A program made the translations under genes and the position numbers. This document shows positions 1 through 8,685 of a stretch of 64,000 nt of DNA, piece after piece (the stretch's first letter is position 1; each line of letters opens with the position of its first letter). The notes beneath the pieces are model-generated. The model did not search any database and was not told where the DNA came from. It saw only the letters and a program-made list of their open reading frames with translations. This DNA comes from Roseburia sp. CAG:10041_57. Lineage in GTDB: Bacteria > Bacillota > Clostridia > Lachnospirales > Lachnospiraceae. Location: assembly GCA_001916965.1 (NCBI GenBank), contig MNTL01000048.1:780-64779 (forward strand), written 5' to 3'.

Positions 1-183
1 CGTATCCCGTGGATTGTATTTGACAGAGATCAGGTGCAAGGGTTTGACGAAATTATTGCAGAAGCAGTGAGTAAAGGAATACAGGTGGGCTGGTCTAATG
101 TATCCCAGGGATGTTCAAGAAAAATATTTGAATTATGTTATGCAAACAAATGTTTTTCGAAAGTTTGTAGGGTTAATTGGTAA
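1..183 (+). pseudogene. RloB-family gene fragment (frame lost)
   Basis: The open frame entering from the left edge reads WIVFDRDQ...FDEIIAEAVSKGIQVGWSN, which matches the conserved middle of RloB/AbiLii-type proteins (Toprim-like FDRD motif, then the SN that normally precedes PCFE-W). After GWSN at about position 99 the family pattern stops. The frame then runs through about 27 unrelated codons to TAA at 181-183. The start lies outside the window. RloB proteins travel with restriction and abortive-infection genes, so this is probably a broken defence gene. The stretch is more AT-rich than the housekeeping genes downstream, which fits transferred DNA. The RloB assignment is by motif recognition only. 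Confidence 0.6.
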
Positions 184-772
184 TTCAAGTAATATACGTT
201 ATTTTCTTACAAATAAAGTGATTAATATTATTTTGGAAACATTTGAGGAAACACAAATTCTAGATACGAATAAAGCTAAAGTTTACTATTCAGTTGTGTC
301 TACATATAGTCAAAATGGTACGATTGGCATATTGCAATACCATATCGGGAAATTGCAAGAAAATAATTCAATGTTTGAAGAGAAAATTGATTCTGCATAT
401 ATAAAGGCTTTTGAACAGATTAGAAATATTGTAGAATATGAAATTCCTAAATTGTTGTGTTTATTTGAATCTTTATTTCAGCAAGCAGGAAAATTATTAG
501 GTTATAATATGGATGATTTCAATCTGTCATCGGTTATAAGATTTTTTGAGTTGGGAATTACGACAGAATTAGGGTTGTTTCTTGTGGAGTTTGGTTTTCC
601 TACAGACACTATTAGCGCATTGGAGAATAAATATCCATCTATAGGGAAAATGGGAGCATTGGAAGCTGCTACTTTTTTGAGTAATAACCAAAGAGCCATG
701 TATAGTGTAATGGATGCATATGAGCAGGAACTATTTAAGAGGGCGATGCAAGTGCTTGTGAAACGTGGATAG
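98..772 (+). CDS. Unrecognised protein, probably the C-terminal remnant of a larger gene
   Basis: A 224-residue open frame beginning at an ATG inside the RloB fragment, in a different frame, with no ribosome site at a suitable distance. The protein is helical and hydrophilic and ends in a segment rich in Leu/Ile/Phe (around LGITTELGLFLVEFGF). I do not recognise a domain with certainty; the tail is faintly reminiscent of C-terminal parts of large helicase-like defence proteins, but this is a weak impression. AT content is high compared with genes after 1 kb. The likeliest reading is that a deletion joined the rloB interior to the 3' end of another defence-island gene, leaving an ORF that may not be expressed. 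Confidence 0.4.
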   Translation: MYPRDVQEKYLNYVMQTNVFRKFVGLIGNSSNIRYFLTNKVINIILETFEETQILDTNKAKVYYSVVSTYSQNGTIGILQYHIGKLQENNSMFEEKIDSAYIKAFEQIRNIVEYEIPKLLCLFESLFQQAGKLLGYNMDDFNLSSVIRFFELGITTELGLFLVEFGFPTDTISALENKYPSIGKMGALEAATFLSNNQRAMYSVMDAYEQELFKRAMQVLVKRG

Positions 773-959
773 TCATTACATGTTTTTGAAGGCTCCTGAA
801 ATAGGTAATAATTGAAATTGTCCGATAATTAATCTATACACGTGATATACAACCGACCTCAAACCCCCGGTAAATCCGCGGACACCTTAGAAGTTGCCAT
901 GTTAGCTCAGGGTGTTTGCTAATTTTTCTATCCCGAATTACATCTTACCATTCAAAATC

Positions 960-996
960 AACAGCTTACCGCAATTTGATTGCGGCAGGCTGTTTT
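960..996 (+). terminator. Rho-independent terminator after the defence remnant
   Basis: AACAGCttACCGCA pairs with TGCGGcaGGCTGTT across a short loop and is followed by TTTTTG. It separates the remnant genes from the ABC transporter operon. Confidence 0.75.
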
Positions 997-1037
997 TGCG
1001 TCTATGCTGTAGAAAAGGTGAAGGGAGCGGATACAGG

Positions 1038-1970
1038 ATGGATGCAATCATAAAAGTAGAGAATTTAAAAAAGTATTTTAAGGAAGTGAAGGCTGTAGAT
1101 GATATCAGCTTTTCTGTGGAGAGAGGTGAGCTGTTCGGATTCCTAGGGGTGAATGGAGCAGGGAAGTCCACGACAATCAATATGATGTGTACGCTGTTTC
1201 GTCCAACGGCGGGAAAGATAGTGATTGACGGTTGCCTCGTAGGTAAGGAAGATGCGCAAATCAGAAAGAGAATCGGTGTGGTCTGGCAGAATAATTGCCT
1301 GGATGATAAATTAACAGTTAAAGAAAATCTGTATGTAAGAGGTGCTCTTTTCGGGGAGAAAAGGAATTCATTTAGGGAGCATGTGACAGAACTGTGTGAG
1401 AGATTACAGCTGCAGGATGTATGGAGCAGAAGATATGAGAATCTGTCGGGAGGGCAGAAGAGACGTTGCGAGATTGCGGCAGCATTGCTGAATAGACCGG
1501 AAGTATTGTTTCTGGATGAGCCGACTACAGGTTTGGATCCGGCAACGCGCAGGCTGGTATGGGAGAGCATAGACCGGATGCGTATCCAGAATCAGATGAC
1601 GGTCTTTCTTACGACTCACTATATGGAAGAGGCAGCCAGGGCGCATCACATAGCGATTATGGACAGCGGGAAGATAAAAGAGGTCGGTACGCCTTTTGAT
1701 TTAAAGGAAAAATATGCAGAAGATACGTTACGATTAATCCCTGTGCAGGATAAGGAAAGAGAACTGACAGAGGCTTTGCAGGGACATTCTTATCAGAAAG
1801 TGCAGGAGGCTTATCATCTGCAGGTCGCAAAAAGCATGGATGCATTGCCGGTACTTGCCAAAGTGAAGCCATATATCAATGGATTTGAAATGATACAGGG
1901 AACGATGGATGATGTCTTTTTGAATATTACGGGAAAAACACTTGGAGCTGGTTCCGGGGAAGGCTTGTAG
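1038..1970 (+). CDS. ABC transporter ATP-binding protein, DrrA type
   Basis: Nucleotide-binding subunit (310 aa) of a two-gene ABC-2 exporter. Walker A GVNGAGKST lies at residues 37-45, the signature LSGGQKRR at 136-143, Walker B VLFLDEP at 156-162, followed by the D-loop and the H-loop in TTHYMEEA. The C-terminal ~80 residues resemble the DrrA-type regulatory extension. The upstream in-frame ATG at 912 would read through the terminator, so the ATG at 1038, preceded by a GAAGGGA ribosome site, is preferred. It is followed 16 bp later by its permease. Substrate unknown; the family exports antibiotics, lipids or peptides. Confidence 0.9.
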   Translation: MDAIIKVENLKKYFKEVKAVDDISFSVERGELFGFLGVNGAGKSTTINMMCTLFRPTAGKIVIDGCLVGKEDAQIRKRIGVVWQNNCLDDKLTVKENLYVRGALFGEKRNSFREHVTELCERLQLQDVWSRRYENLSGGQKRRCEIAAALLNRPEVLFLDEPTTGLDPATRRLVWESIDRMRIQNQMTVFLTTHYMEEAARAHHIAIMDSGKIKEVGTPFDLKEKYAEDTLRLIPVQDKERELTEALQGHSYQKVQEAYHLQVAKSMDALPVLAKVKPYINGFEMIQGTMDDVFLNITGKTLGAGSGEGL

Positions 1971-1986
1971 GAAGGAGAGAATTGTG

Positions 1987-2901
1987 ATGAGAGAGATTTT
2001 TTATTTGACAAAGAGAAATTGTCTGGTGTATTTGAGAGATAAAAGTGCAGTATTTTTTTCCTTATTGTCTATGCTGATCGTATTGGGACTGATGGTCGTT
2101 TTCCTTGGAAAGATGAACAGTGAGAATGTGCTGTCAGTAATAGAAGAATATGGTGGACGTGAAATCACGGCGCAGGACAGGGAAAACGCAGCATATCTGA
2201 TACAGATGTGGACACTTGCCGGAATTATTTCAGTAAATGCGGTGACAGTTACAATGACAGTGCTTGGAAATATGGTGCAGGACGAGACGAGAAAGAGGAT
2301 CATGGCTTTTTATGTGACGCCGGTAAAAAGGCTTTATCTGGCGCTGGGATATATTTTCTCTGCCTGGGTTATCGGAACTTTTATGTGTCTTCTAACATTT
2401 GCAATGGGAGAGGTATTCTTTTTCCTGAAAGGGTATGATATGCTTTCCATAGAGGCTATGTTCAAGTTGACAGGAATGATCATGTGCAGCGCATTGACAT
2501 ATTCTTCCATAGGGTATGTAATTGCATTGTTCGTACACAGTAACAGTGCGTGGAGCGGTATTCTGACGATTATCGGTACTCTGGTTGGTTTTGCAGGAGG
2601 CATTTATCTGCCGATGTCACAGCTTTCTATCGGAGTACAGAAGATTCTCAAGGCACTTCCGATATTGCATAGCGTGTCCATGATGAGGGCGGTCAGTACG
2701 CAGCAGATCGTGGAGCAGACCTTTGCAGGAATGCCGGAGGGACTGATTCCTGTGTACTGTGATAAAATGGGAATCACAGTTACTGTGGCAGGCAATATAT
2801 GGAATATAAGAGAACAGGTGTTATTATTAATGGGATACACTTTTTGCGCTATTATATTAGCAGTTATCGTTACAAGGAACAGGAAGCTAAAGGACAGGTA
2901 A
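1987..2901 (+). CDS. ABC-2 type permease
   Basis: Membrane partner of the preceding ATPase (304 aa). It has an N-terminal transmembrane helix, an extracytoplasmic stretch of about 70 residues, then five further hydrophobic helices, as expected for ABC-2/DrrB permeases. A GGAAGGAGAG ribosome site stands just before the ATG at 1987 (a GTG at 1984 is also possible). The gene starts 16 bp after drrA-like and runs into the LytTR regulator, so the four genes are probably one unit. Confidence 0.88.
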   Translation: MREIFYLTKRNCLVYLRDKSAVFFSLLSMLIVLGLMVVFLGKMNSENVLSVIEEYGGREITAQDRENAAYLIQMWTLAGIISVNAVTVTMTVLGNMVQDETRKRIMAFYVTPVKRLYLALGYIFSAWVIGTFMCLLTFAMGEVFFFLKGYDMLSIEAMFKLTGMIMCSALTYSSIGYVIALFVHSNSAWSGILTIIGTLVGFAGGIYLPMSQLSIGVQKILKALPILHSVSMMRAVSTQQIVEQTFAGMPEGLIPVYCDKMGITVTVAGNIWNIREQVLLLMGYTFCAIILAVIVTRNRKLKDR

Positions 2902-2917
2902 AAGAGGGGGTAATTGG

Positions 2918-3361
2918 GTGAAAATTACGATACTGGATTGCAGTGAAGGGGAAGAGGAAGAAATTATCATAAAATGCCGGAACATGGACGAACAACTCCT
3001 TCGTACAATCTATGCACTGAAAGCAGGACGGGAGAAAATTACTGTATCCAAAGAGGATAAACTCATGCAGATACAGCCAAGGGACATTTATTATTTTGAA
3101 GCAGTGGATAACAGAGTATTTGTCTACATGGAGAAGGAAGTTTATGAAACGAAGCTGAAGCTGTATGAGCTGGAAGACAATTTTCAGAATACAGATTTTT
3201 TCAGGGCTTCCAAGTCAACGATCATCAATCTGGTTCATGTGAAGAATCTAAGCCCATCACTGGGAGGCAGATATGAGGTATGTATGAAAAATGGGGAAAA
3301 ACTCATGATCTCCAGACAATATGTACCTGATTTGAAACGTAAACTTGGGTTAAAAGGTTAG
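2918..3361 (+). CDS. LytTR-domain DNA-binding regulator
   Basis: A 147-residue protein starting at GTG (2918) behind AGAGGGGG. Residues ~50-145 form a LytTR domain (IQPRDIYYFEAVDNRVFVYM, FRASKSTIINLVHVKNL, ISRQYVPDLKRKL). There is no response-receiver domain, so it is a stand-alone LytTR protein. These often pair with a DUF3021 membrane protein, as here, and control an adjacent ABC transporter. By analogy it probably autoregulates the operon; the sensing step is unknown. Confidence 0.85.
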   Translation: MKITILDCSEGEEEEIIIKCRNMDEQLLRTIYALKAGREKITVSKEDKLMQIQPRDIYYFEAVDNRVFVYMEKEVYETKLKLYELEDNFQNTDFFRASKSTIINLVHVKNLSPSLGGRYEVCMKNGEKLMISRQYVPDLKRKLGLKG

Positions 3362-3374
3362 GGGGGGAGAGAAA

Positions 3375-3797
3375 ATGAGAAAAATAAAAATGGTTCTCAA
3401 TAAATTTATGGCGATTACTACGGGTGAATTGCTTACAGTCGGCTTTTTTACCAATATTCTATATCCCATTGATTCTATCCCATCGGATATATTCTGGCAG
3501 ATTCTGTTTACGTCCTTCCTATGTGCACTCAGTACATTGATCTATCCGGATGACAGAATATCTACCAGAAAAGCCATTATGCTTACGATTATTCATTATT
3601 TTATTATTATTGCTATCGTTCTGGGCTGCGGTTATTTATTTGGCTGGTACACGGTCACTCATATAAAAAGTGTTGTATATATGGTTCTATCCATTACGAT
3701 CATTTATGGGGTAATATCTGCGATTAGTTGGAAAAAGGCAGTAGCTGAGGCAAATAAACTCAATGAACGGATTCAGGAATACCAAAAGAGAGTATAA
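3375..3797 (+). CDS. DUF3021 family membrane protein
   Basis: A 140-residue protein with four predicted membrane helices and a basic C-terminal tail. Size, topology and position 13 bp after a LytTR regulator fit DUF3021. LytTR-DUF3021 pairs are thought to work as membrane-linked regulator modules in Firmicutes. GGGGGGGAGAG precedes the ATG. Confidence 0.8.
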   Translation: MRKIKMVLNKFMAITTGELLTVGFFTNILYPIDSIPSDIFWQILFTSFLCALSTLIYPDDRISTRKAIMLTIIHYFIIIAIVLGCGYLFGWYTVTHIKSVVYMVLSITIIYGVISAISWKKAVAEANKLNERIQEYQKRV

Positions 3798-3912
3798 CCT
3801 TCATAAAACAGTAGCCAAATTTGATATTTTGCGCAATAATTCATATAGAAAGCGATGTGCTTCCGAAACTGGTTTATAACAGTCAGGAATCTTATAATTT
3901 GGGGGAATGGAT

Positions 3913-5667
3913 ATGACACAGGAGCAAAAGGAGTATCTGCAGAAATTTTGGACGGATATAGAGAGGGCAGGGGATGAGCTGCGCAATCAGCCGATGCCCG
4001 AACTAAGAGAAGAAGACTTTTTCCTTTTTAAGGAAACAGGCAACCGCCTTATTTATGAGGGGAAGTATTTTGGACGCAGAAAGTACTTAACGGTATTTGG
4101 TATTTTATCAGAATTTAAGGGCAAAGAAGAGAATCTGAAGATGTTGGCACAGGTGTTGGATGCTATCTGTACAGAAAGATTCTGGGCGCTGCCTGCACAT
4201 GTGAATTTTGACGCACTGGATGAGAAGACGATTGACCTGTTTGCAGCAGAGACTGCACAGAGTCTGCTGGAGATTGTGGATATACTGGGAGATAAGCTGC
4301 CTGCGCAAACAGTAGAAAGAGTTGTATGTGAGGTAACTGATAGAGTGATTGTGCCTTTTGTGACATCAACAGTACCTTACAGCTGGTGGGAACAGGATCG
4401 TTGCAACTGGGCAGCAGTATGTGCAGGTTCGGTAGGAATGGCAGCCATTTATCTATCTCACTGGTATGAGAAAAGGCAGCAACCGAAGGATGAGAGACTG
4501 CCAGAGGATTGGAAACAATCTATTATCGGCCGTGTCTGTGATGCGCTGCAATGCTATCTGGATGGAATGGAAGAGGATGGCGCATGTACGGAAGGATTGG
4601 GCTATTTTGCATATGGAATGAGTTATTACACCGGTTTTGCCCAGGCTCTGTATCAGGAGACAAAAGGCAGTATAGATCTGATGAAAAAGCCAAAATGTGA
4701 AAAAATCGCATTATTCCAGCAGAAGTGCTATTTTGGCGGAGGGGTCAGTGTAAGCTTCTCAGATGGCAGCAGCCATGAGACTTTCCTGCCGGGACTTACT
4801 TCTTATCTCAAGCATTGCTACCCTCAGGTAATGACACCGGATTATTCCCTTGCGAGGTCTTTTGATGGGGATGCCTGCTACCGCTGGCTTTCCAATGAGC
4901 GGAATATCCGCTGGCTGAAACAGTATGACAATGCAGAAACAGAAAATGAGACAGCTAAGGATTGGAGCTATGAACTGCTTGCGGCTGCCCAGTGGATGAT
5001 GTGCAAGGACCCTGCAGGAAATGGATATGCGGCAAAAGGCGGTAATAATGATGAGAACCATAATCATAATGATATCGGACATTTCCTGTGCATTTATGAA
5101 GGTGAGATGCTGCTGACGGATCTTGGCGCCGGTGAGTATACCAGAGATTATTTCTCCGATGGAAGATACGGGATTCTGTGCAACCGCTCCCTGGGACATT
5201 CTGTACCTCTGATGAATGGACAGGAGCAATGTGCCGGTAAGGAATATGCAGCAGATGCTTTCTGCTGGGAGGAAAAAGACAAGACCTTGACGATATCCTT
5301 TGGTGGAGCTTACCCAGATGGATGTATTCATAAAATACAGCGTAGTATTCGTGCCTGGGATGAGGATGTACAATTACATTTGTGTGTAGAGGATTCTTTT
5401 GAGGTATCAAAACAGACAAGAACAATTACGGAGAATCTGGTAACGCAGTATCTGCCGATAGTAGAAGGCAATGTGATTCAGATACCGGGTAACAGGGCAA
5501 AGATGGAGATTACAGTAGAAGGTGCAGATGGGGACATTCAGATATTATCGGAGTCTCACAGTAATCACAACGGGCAGCAGGAGCCGGTGTATCTGGTGCA
5601 ATGGGATGTGAAATTACAGGGTAAGGATACGGTATGCAATATGAGTATATGCTGCAGTCCGAGATAG
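3913..5667 (+). CDS. Heparinase II/III family protein (polysaccharide lyase-like)
   Basis: A 584-residue protein. The N-terminal ~320 residues form an alpha/alpha-toroid with the CNWAAVCAGSVG segment typical of heparinase II/III and alginate-lyase-like folds. The C-terminal half is beta-rich and holds the motif NHNHND at about 382-387, followed by GHFLCIYEGE and DLGAGEYT, the hallmark of the Heparinase_II_III domain. No signal peptide is seen, so it probably acts in the cytoplasm on imported uronate oligosaccharides. GGGGG sits 7 nt before the ATG at 3913 and only 1 nt before the ATG at 3907, which decides the start. Exact substrate cannot be read. Confidence 0.82.
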   Translation: MTQEQKEYLQKFWTDIERAGDELRNQPMPELREEDFFLFKETGNRLIYEGKYFGRRKYLTVFGILSEFKGKEENLKMLAQVLDAICTERFWALPAHVNFDALDEKTIDLFAAETAQSLLEIVDILGDKLPAQTVERVVCEVTDRVIVPFVTSTVPYSWWEQDRCNWAAVCAGSVGMAAIYLSHWYEKRQQPKDERLPEDWKQSIIGRVCDALQCYLDGMEEDGACTEGLGYFAYGMSYYTGFAQALYQETKGSIDLMKKPKCEKIALFQQKCYFGGGVSVSFSDGSSHETFLPGLTSYLKHCYPQVMTPDYSLARSFDGDACYRWLSNERNIRWLKQYDNAETENETAKDWSYELLAAAQWMMCKDPAGNGYAAKGGNNDENHNHNDIGHFLCIYEGEMLLTDLGAGEYTRDYFSDGRYGILCNRSLGHSVPLMNGQEQCAGKEYAADAFCWEEKDKTLTISFGGAYPDGCIHKIQRSIRAWDEDVQLHLCVEDSFEVSKQTRTITENLVTQYLPIVEGNVIQIPGNRAKMEITVEGADGDIQILSESHSNHNGQQEPVYLVQWDVKLQGKDTVCNMSICCSPR

Positions 5668-5681
5668 CAGACAACATATAA

Positions 5682-5711
5682 ATATCCACAAAATTATCCA
5701 CAATATCCACA
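5682..5711 (+). promoter_or_regulatory. Cluster of three DnaA boxes
   Basis: ATATCCACA at 5682-5690, the perfect box TTATCCACA at 5694-5702, and ATATCCACA at 5703-5711 directly abutting it. The cluster lies just after the lyase gene and about 35 bp upstream of the promoter proposed for galE. The boxes match the DnaA consensus TTATCCACA; binding is inferred. Confidence 0.6.
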
Positions 5712-5745
5712 GATATCACTACAAAATTCATAAAAATATGTAAAA

Positions 5746-5773
5746 TTGACAAAAAATTCAGGCAATTTATATA
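5746..5773 (+). promoter_or_regulatory. Candidate sigma-A promoter upstream of galE
   Basis: TTGACA at 5746-5751 and TATATA at 5768-5773 with a 16-bp spacer. It leaves a ~200-nt AT-rich leader before galE in which I see no clear riboswitch. The rest of 5668-5981 holds only the DnaA boxes. Confidence 0.45.
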
Positions 5774-5981
5774 TTTACAGACAGATAAAGGATACAGATT
5801 TTATGAAAGAAAGTCTTAAAGCCTGATAAATATAACAAGTATCGTGGTCTATAATGGGTGAAAATCAGAAGAATATGCTATTGCTTTTTACTGTTAAAAA
5901 GGATATAGTAAAAACAAAGCATGATAATAATTTAACGCACTAAAATTTATAAGCGCAATACTGCGCAGAAAGAGGTAAGTT

Positions 5982-6998
5982 ATGGCAATCTTAGTTACAG
6001 GCGGTGCCGGTTTTATCGGTAGCCATACAGTAGTTGAATTACAGAATGCAGGCTATGATGTAGTTGTATTAGATAATCTTTCCAATGCAAGTGAGAAATC
6101 CTTACAGCGAGTAGAGAAGATTACAGGTAAGCCTGTTACCTTTTACAAGGCAGATATCCTTGACAGAGAAGCTCTGGAAGAGATATTTACAAAAGAAAAG
6201 ATTGATTCCTGTATTCACTTTGCAGGACTTAAAGCAGTAGGTGAGTCTGTTGTAAAGCCATGGGAATATTATAATAACAATATCGCAGGTACTTTAACAC
6301 TGGTAGATGTTATGAGAAAGCATAACTGCAAGAACATTATCTTCTCTTCTTCTGCTACTGTATATGGAGATCCTGCATTCATTCCTATTACAGAAGAGTG
6401 CCCTAAGGGACAGTGTACGAATCCTTATGGCTGGACGAAATCCATGCTGGAGCAGATTCTGATGGATATGCAGAAAGCAGATCCTGAATGGAACGTCATC
6501 CTGCTTCGTTATTTTAATCCTATCGGTGCCCATAAGAGTGGTCTGATTGGCGAGAATCCTAATGGTGTACCTAATAATCTGATGCCATATATCACACAGG
6601 TAGCTGTAGGTAAGCTCAAACAGCTTGGTGTATTTGGTAATGACTATGATACTCCGGATGGAACCGGCGTAAGAGATTATATCCATGTAGTAGATCTTGC
6701 TGTTGGTCATGTAAAGGCATTGAAGAAGATTCAGGAGAAGGCTGGTCTGTGCATTTACAACCTGGGTACAGGCGTAGGCTACAGTGTACTGGATATCGTT
6801 AAGAATTTTGAAGCTGCTACAGGCATTAAGATTCCTTATGAAATCAAACCAAGACGTGCTGGCGATATTGCTACATGCTACTCTGATGCATCTAAGGCAG
6901 AGAGAGAGCTTGGCTGGAAAGCACAGTATGGTATTAAGGAAATGTGTGAAGACAGCTGGAGATGGCAGTCACAGAATCCTAACGGATATGATGATTAA
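5982..6998 (+). CDS. galE: UDP-glucose 4-epimerase
   Basis: A 338-residue short-chain dehydrogenase-type epimerase that interconverts UDP-glucose and UDP-galactose. GGAGFIG (residues 7-13) binds [11 protein letters not shown] includes the catalytic Ser near 123, and YGWTK gives Tyr149/Lys153. Length matches the family. AGAGGT precedes the ATG. It is monocistronic: its own promoter upstream and a strong terminator just after it. It supplies UDP-galactose for surface glycans or handles galactose catabolism. Confidence 0.95.
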   Translation: MAILVTGGAGFIGSHTVVELQNAGYDVVVLDNLSNASEKSLQRVEKITGKPVTFYKADILDREALEEIFTKEKIDSCIHFAGLKAVGESVVKPWEYYNNNIAGTLTLVDVMRKHNCKNIIFSSSATVYGDPAFIPITEECPKGQCTNPYGWTKSMLEQILMDMQKADPEWNVILLRYFNPIGAHKSGLIGENPNGVPNNLMPYITQVAVGKLKQLGVFGNDYDTPDGTGVRDYIHVVDLAVGHVKALKKIQEKAGLCIYNLGTGVGYSVLDIVKNFEAATGIKIPYEIKPRRAGDIATCYSDASKAERELGWKAQYGIKEMCEDSWRWQSQNPNGYDD

Positions 6999-7013
6999 TA
7001 TAAGATAAAGAAA

Positions 7014-7041
7014 GTCCCACCTCATTAGAGGTGGGATTTTT
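7014..7041 (+). terminator. Rho-independent terminator of galE
   Basis: GTCCCACCTC pairs with GAGGTGGGAT around ATTA, followed by TTTTTG. Confidence 0.9.
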
Positions 7042-7075
7042 GCGTTTTGATAAGCTTGCATTCTTCTTCTGGTCA

Positions 7076-7120
7076 TGTTACACTGTAACAGACTACTTTA
7101 CATATGTAAAGACATATGTA
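7076..7120 (+). promoter_or_regulatory. Operator-like palindromes before the EIIC-type gene
   Basis: TGTTACACTGTAACA at 7076-7090 is an almost perfect palindrome (arms TGTTAC/GTAACA). TACATATGTA at 7099-7108 and ACATATGTA at 7112-7120 form two more palindromic copies. All lie within 65 bp upstream of the ATG at 7139, where a repressor would sit. The cognate regulator is unknown. Confidence 0.45.
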
Positions 7121-7138
7121 ACTATACAGGAGGAGAGT

Positions 7139-8200
7139 ATGGAGAAGTTTAAAAGTTTTCTAAAACGTAAGGACATTGAAATATCTGCTAAAAGATATGG
7201 AATTGATGCCCTTGGAGCAATGGCACAGGGGTTATTTGCCTCACTGCTGATTGGAACAATTATTGCTACGCTGGGTGAACAGTTGGGAATGGAAGTACTG
7301 GTCAATATAGGAGGATATGCAAAGGCTGCTACAGGACCTGCAATGGCAGTTGCCATAGGATATGCACTGCATTGCCCACCGTTGGTATTGTTCTCACTGG
7401 TTGCAGTAGGTGGTGCAGCCAATACACTGGGTGGTGCCGGAGGACCTCTGGCAGTATTACTGGTAACAATTGTAGCTGCAGAATTTGGTAAGGCCGTTTC
7501 CAAAGAAACCAAGATTGACATTATTGTTACGCCTTTTGTCACGATTACAATAGGAAGTCTGTTATCCATGTGGTGCGCACCTGCGATTGGCGCGGCAGCC
7601 AGTGCAGTTGGAGCAGCGATTATGTGGGCAACTGAATTACAGCCTTTCTTTATGGGAATTATCATCTCTGTCATTGTAGGAATTGCATTGACATTACCTA
7701 TCAGCAGTGCTGCAATCTGTGCGGCTTTGAGTCTGACAGGATTAGCAGGAGGCGCTGCAGTAGCAGGCTGTTGTGCCAATATGGTAGGTTTCGCGGTATT
7801 AAGCTTTAAGGAGAATAAGTGGGGTGGATTATTTGCCCAGGGAATTGGAACCAGTATGTTGCAGATGGGCAATATTGTACGTAATCCAAGAATATGGCTT
7901 CCTGCAATTCTTACTTCTGCAATTACAGGTCCGGTTGCCACCTGTATATTTAAGCTGCAGATGAACGGTGCAGCAGTTGCATCTGGTATGGGTACTTGTG
8001 GTCTGGTTGGACAGATTGGTGTATATACAGGATGGATCAATGACATTGCAGCTGGTACGAAGAGTGCTATTACAGCTTTTGACTGGCTAGGACTTATCCT
8101 GATCAGCTTTATCCTGCCAGGAATCCTTGCCTGGGCATTCGGACTCCTCTTACGCAAACTTGGCTGGATCAAGGAAGGGGATTTGAAGTTAGATTTATAA
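7139..8200 (+). CDS. PTS EIIC-type (PTS_EIIC_2/PfoR family) membrane protein
   Basis: A 353-residue, strongly hydrophobic protein with about ten membrane helices, many small residues (Gly/Ala) and a short positively charged N-terminus. The pattern (ALHCPPLVLFSL...GGAGGPLAVLL, QIGVYTGW) fits the PTS_EIIC_2 family, which includes the PfoR-like proteins. No EIIA or EIIB domain is encoded nearby, so it may be a transporter working without dedicated PTS partners. AGGAGGAGAG directly before the ATG at 7139 decides the start over the in-frame ATG at 7031, which lies in the galE terminator. Substrate unknown. Confidence 0.75.
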   Translation: MEKFKSFLKRKDIEISAKRYGIDALGAMAQGLFASLLIGTIIATLGEQLGMEVLVNIGGYAKAATGPAMAVAIGYALHCPPLVLFSLVAVGGAANTLGGAGGPLAVLLVTIVAAEFGKAVSKETKIDIIVTPFVTITIGSLLSMWCAPAIGAAASAVGAAIMWATELQPFFMGIIISVIVGIALTLPISSAAICAALSLTGLAGGAAVAGCCANMVGFAVLSFKENKWGGLFAQGIGTSMLQMGNIVRNPRIWLPAILTSAITGPVATCIFKLQMNGAAVASGMGTCGLVGQIGVYTGWINDIAAGTKSAITAFDWLGLILISFILPGILAWAFGLLLRKLGWIKEGDLKLDL

Positions 8201-8211
8201 ACTTTTGGGAC

Positions 8212-8425
8212 GCCGCCGGTCATGACAGTTCGGTTCATTCGCCACGTACGTGATGTAAGTATTTCTAAGAACTGCATCTCAAATGCTTAACGTACAAGCC
8301 GAGCGCAAAACTCGCCCTTTGGGCTCAGACAGTTGCGCCTGGCTTGCAAGCATTTGTTCTTTGTTCTAAGAAATACTAGACATCACTGCCTAAGCTTCAT
8401 TCACCGAACTGTCATGACCGGCGGC
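8212..8425. repeat. Long imperfect palindrome, element A (214 bp)
   Basis: The outer 22-bp arms 8212-8233 and 8404-8425 are perfectly complementary (GCCGCCGGTCATGACAGT... outermost). Further paired blocks lie inside: GTATTTCT-AAGAAC with GTTCTAAGAAATAC, and AAATGCTT/CAAGCC with GGCTTGCAAGCATTT. The centre holds AACTCGCC...GGGCTCA. It would fold into one ~100-bp hairpin. It fills the gap between two convergent genes. Confidence 0.75.
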
Positions 8426-8462
8426 TGTATTCAGAAAGTTATACAAAAAATTGTATGTAACA

Positions 8463-8673
8463 GCAAGACCTCTGACGGTTGATTCTTATGAACATTAGGA
8501 ATGGCTGTTAGTACTTCTTAGCAGCAAAGAAGAAATGCCTGCAAGCCCGAGCCGTTGTTTGAGCCGTAGGCGAGTTCAGGCGCAGGGCTTGTAATAAAAG
8601 CATTTCTTCTGTAGGTGCATAGAAGTCCTTACAGCCTTGACGTGTTCATAAAATTAACCGTCAGAGGTCTTGC
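8463..8673. repeat. Long imperfect palindrome, element B (211 bp)
   Basis: Perfect 18-bp outer arms 8463-8480 and 8656-8673 (GCAAGACCTCTGACGGTT), then paired blocks such as GGCTGT/ACAGCC and AGAAGAAATGC/GCATTTCTTCT. The central TGAGCC...GGCGAGTT on the plus strand is the reverse complement of the core of element A, so the two elements share a core in opposite orientation while their arms differ. Confidence 0.75.
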
Positions 8674-8685
8674 GTGACTTATCAT

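Noticed and set aside
897..930. TTAGCTCAGGGTG resembling a tRNA D-arm
   Set aside because: No acceptor stem, anticodon loop or GTTCGA T-loop can be placed around it; taken as chance or a very old remnant.
7093..8277. A 394-codon open frame antisense to the EIIC-type gene
   Set aside because: It mirrors the third-codon pattern of a hydrophobic gene, has no ribosome site, and its protein looks like the reverse reading of a membrane protein.
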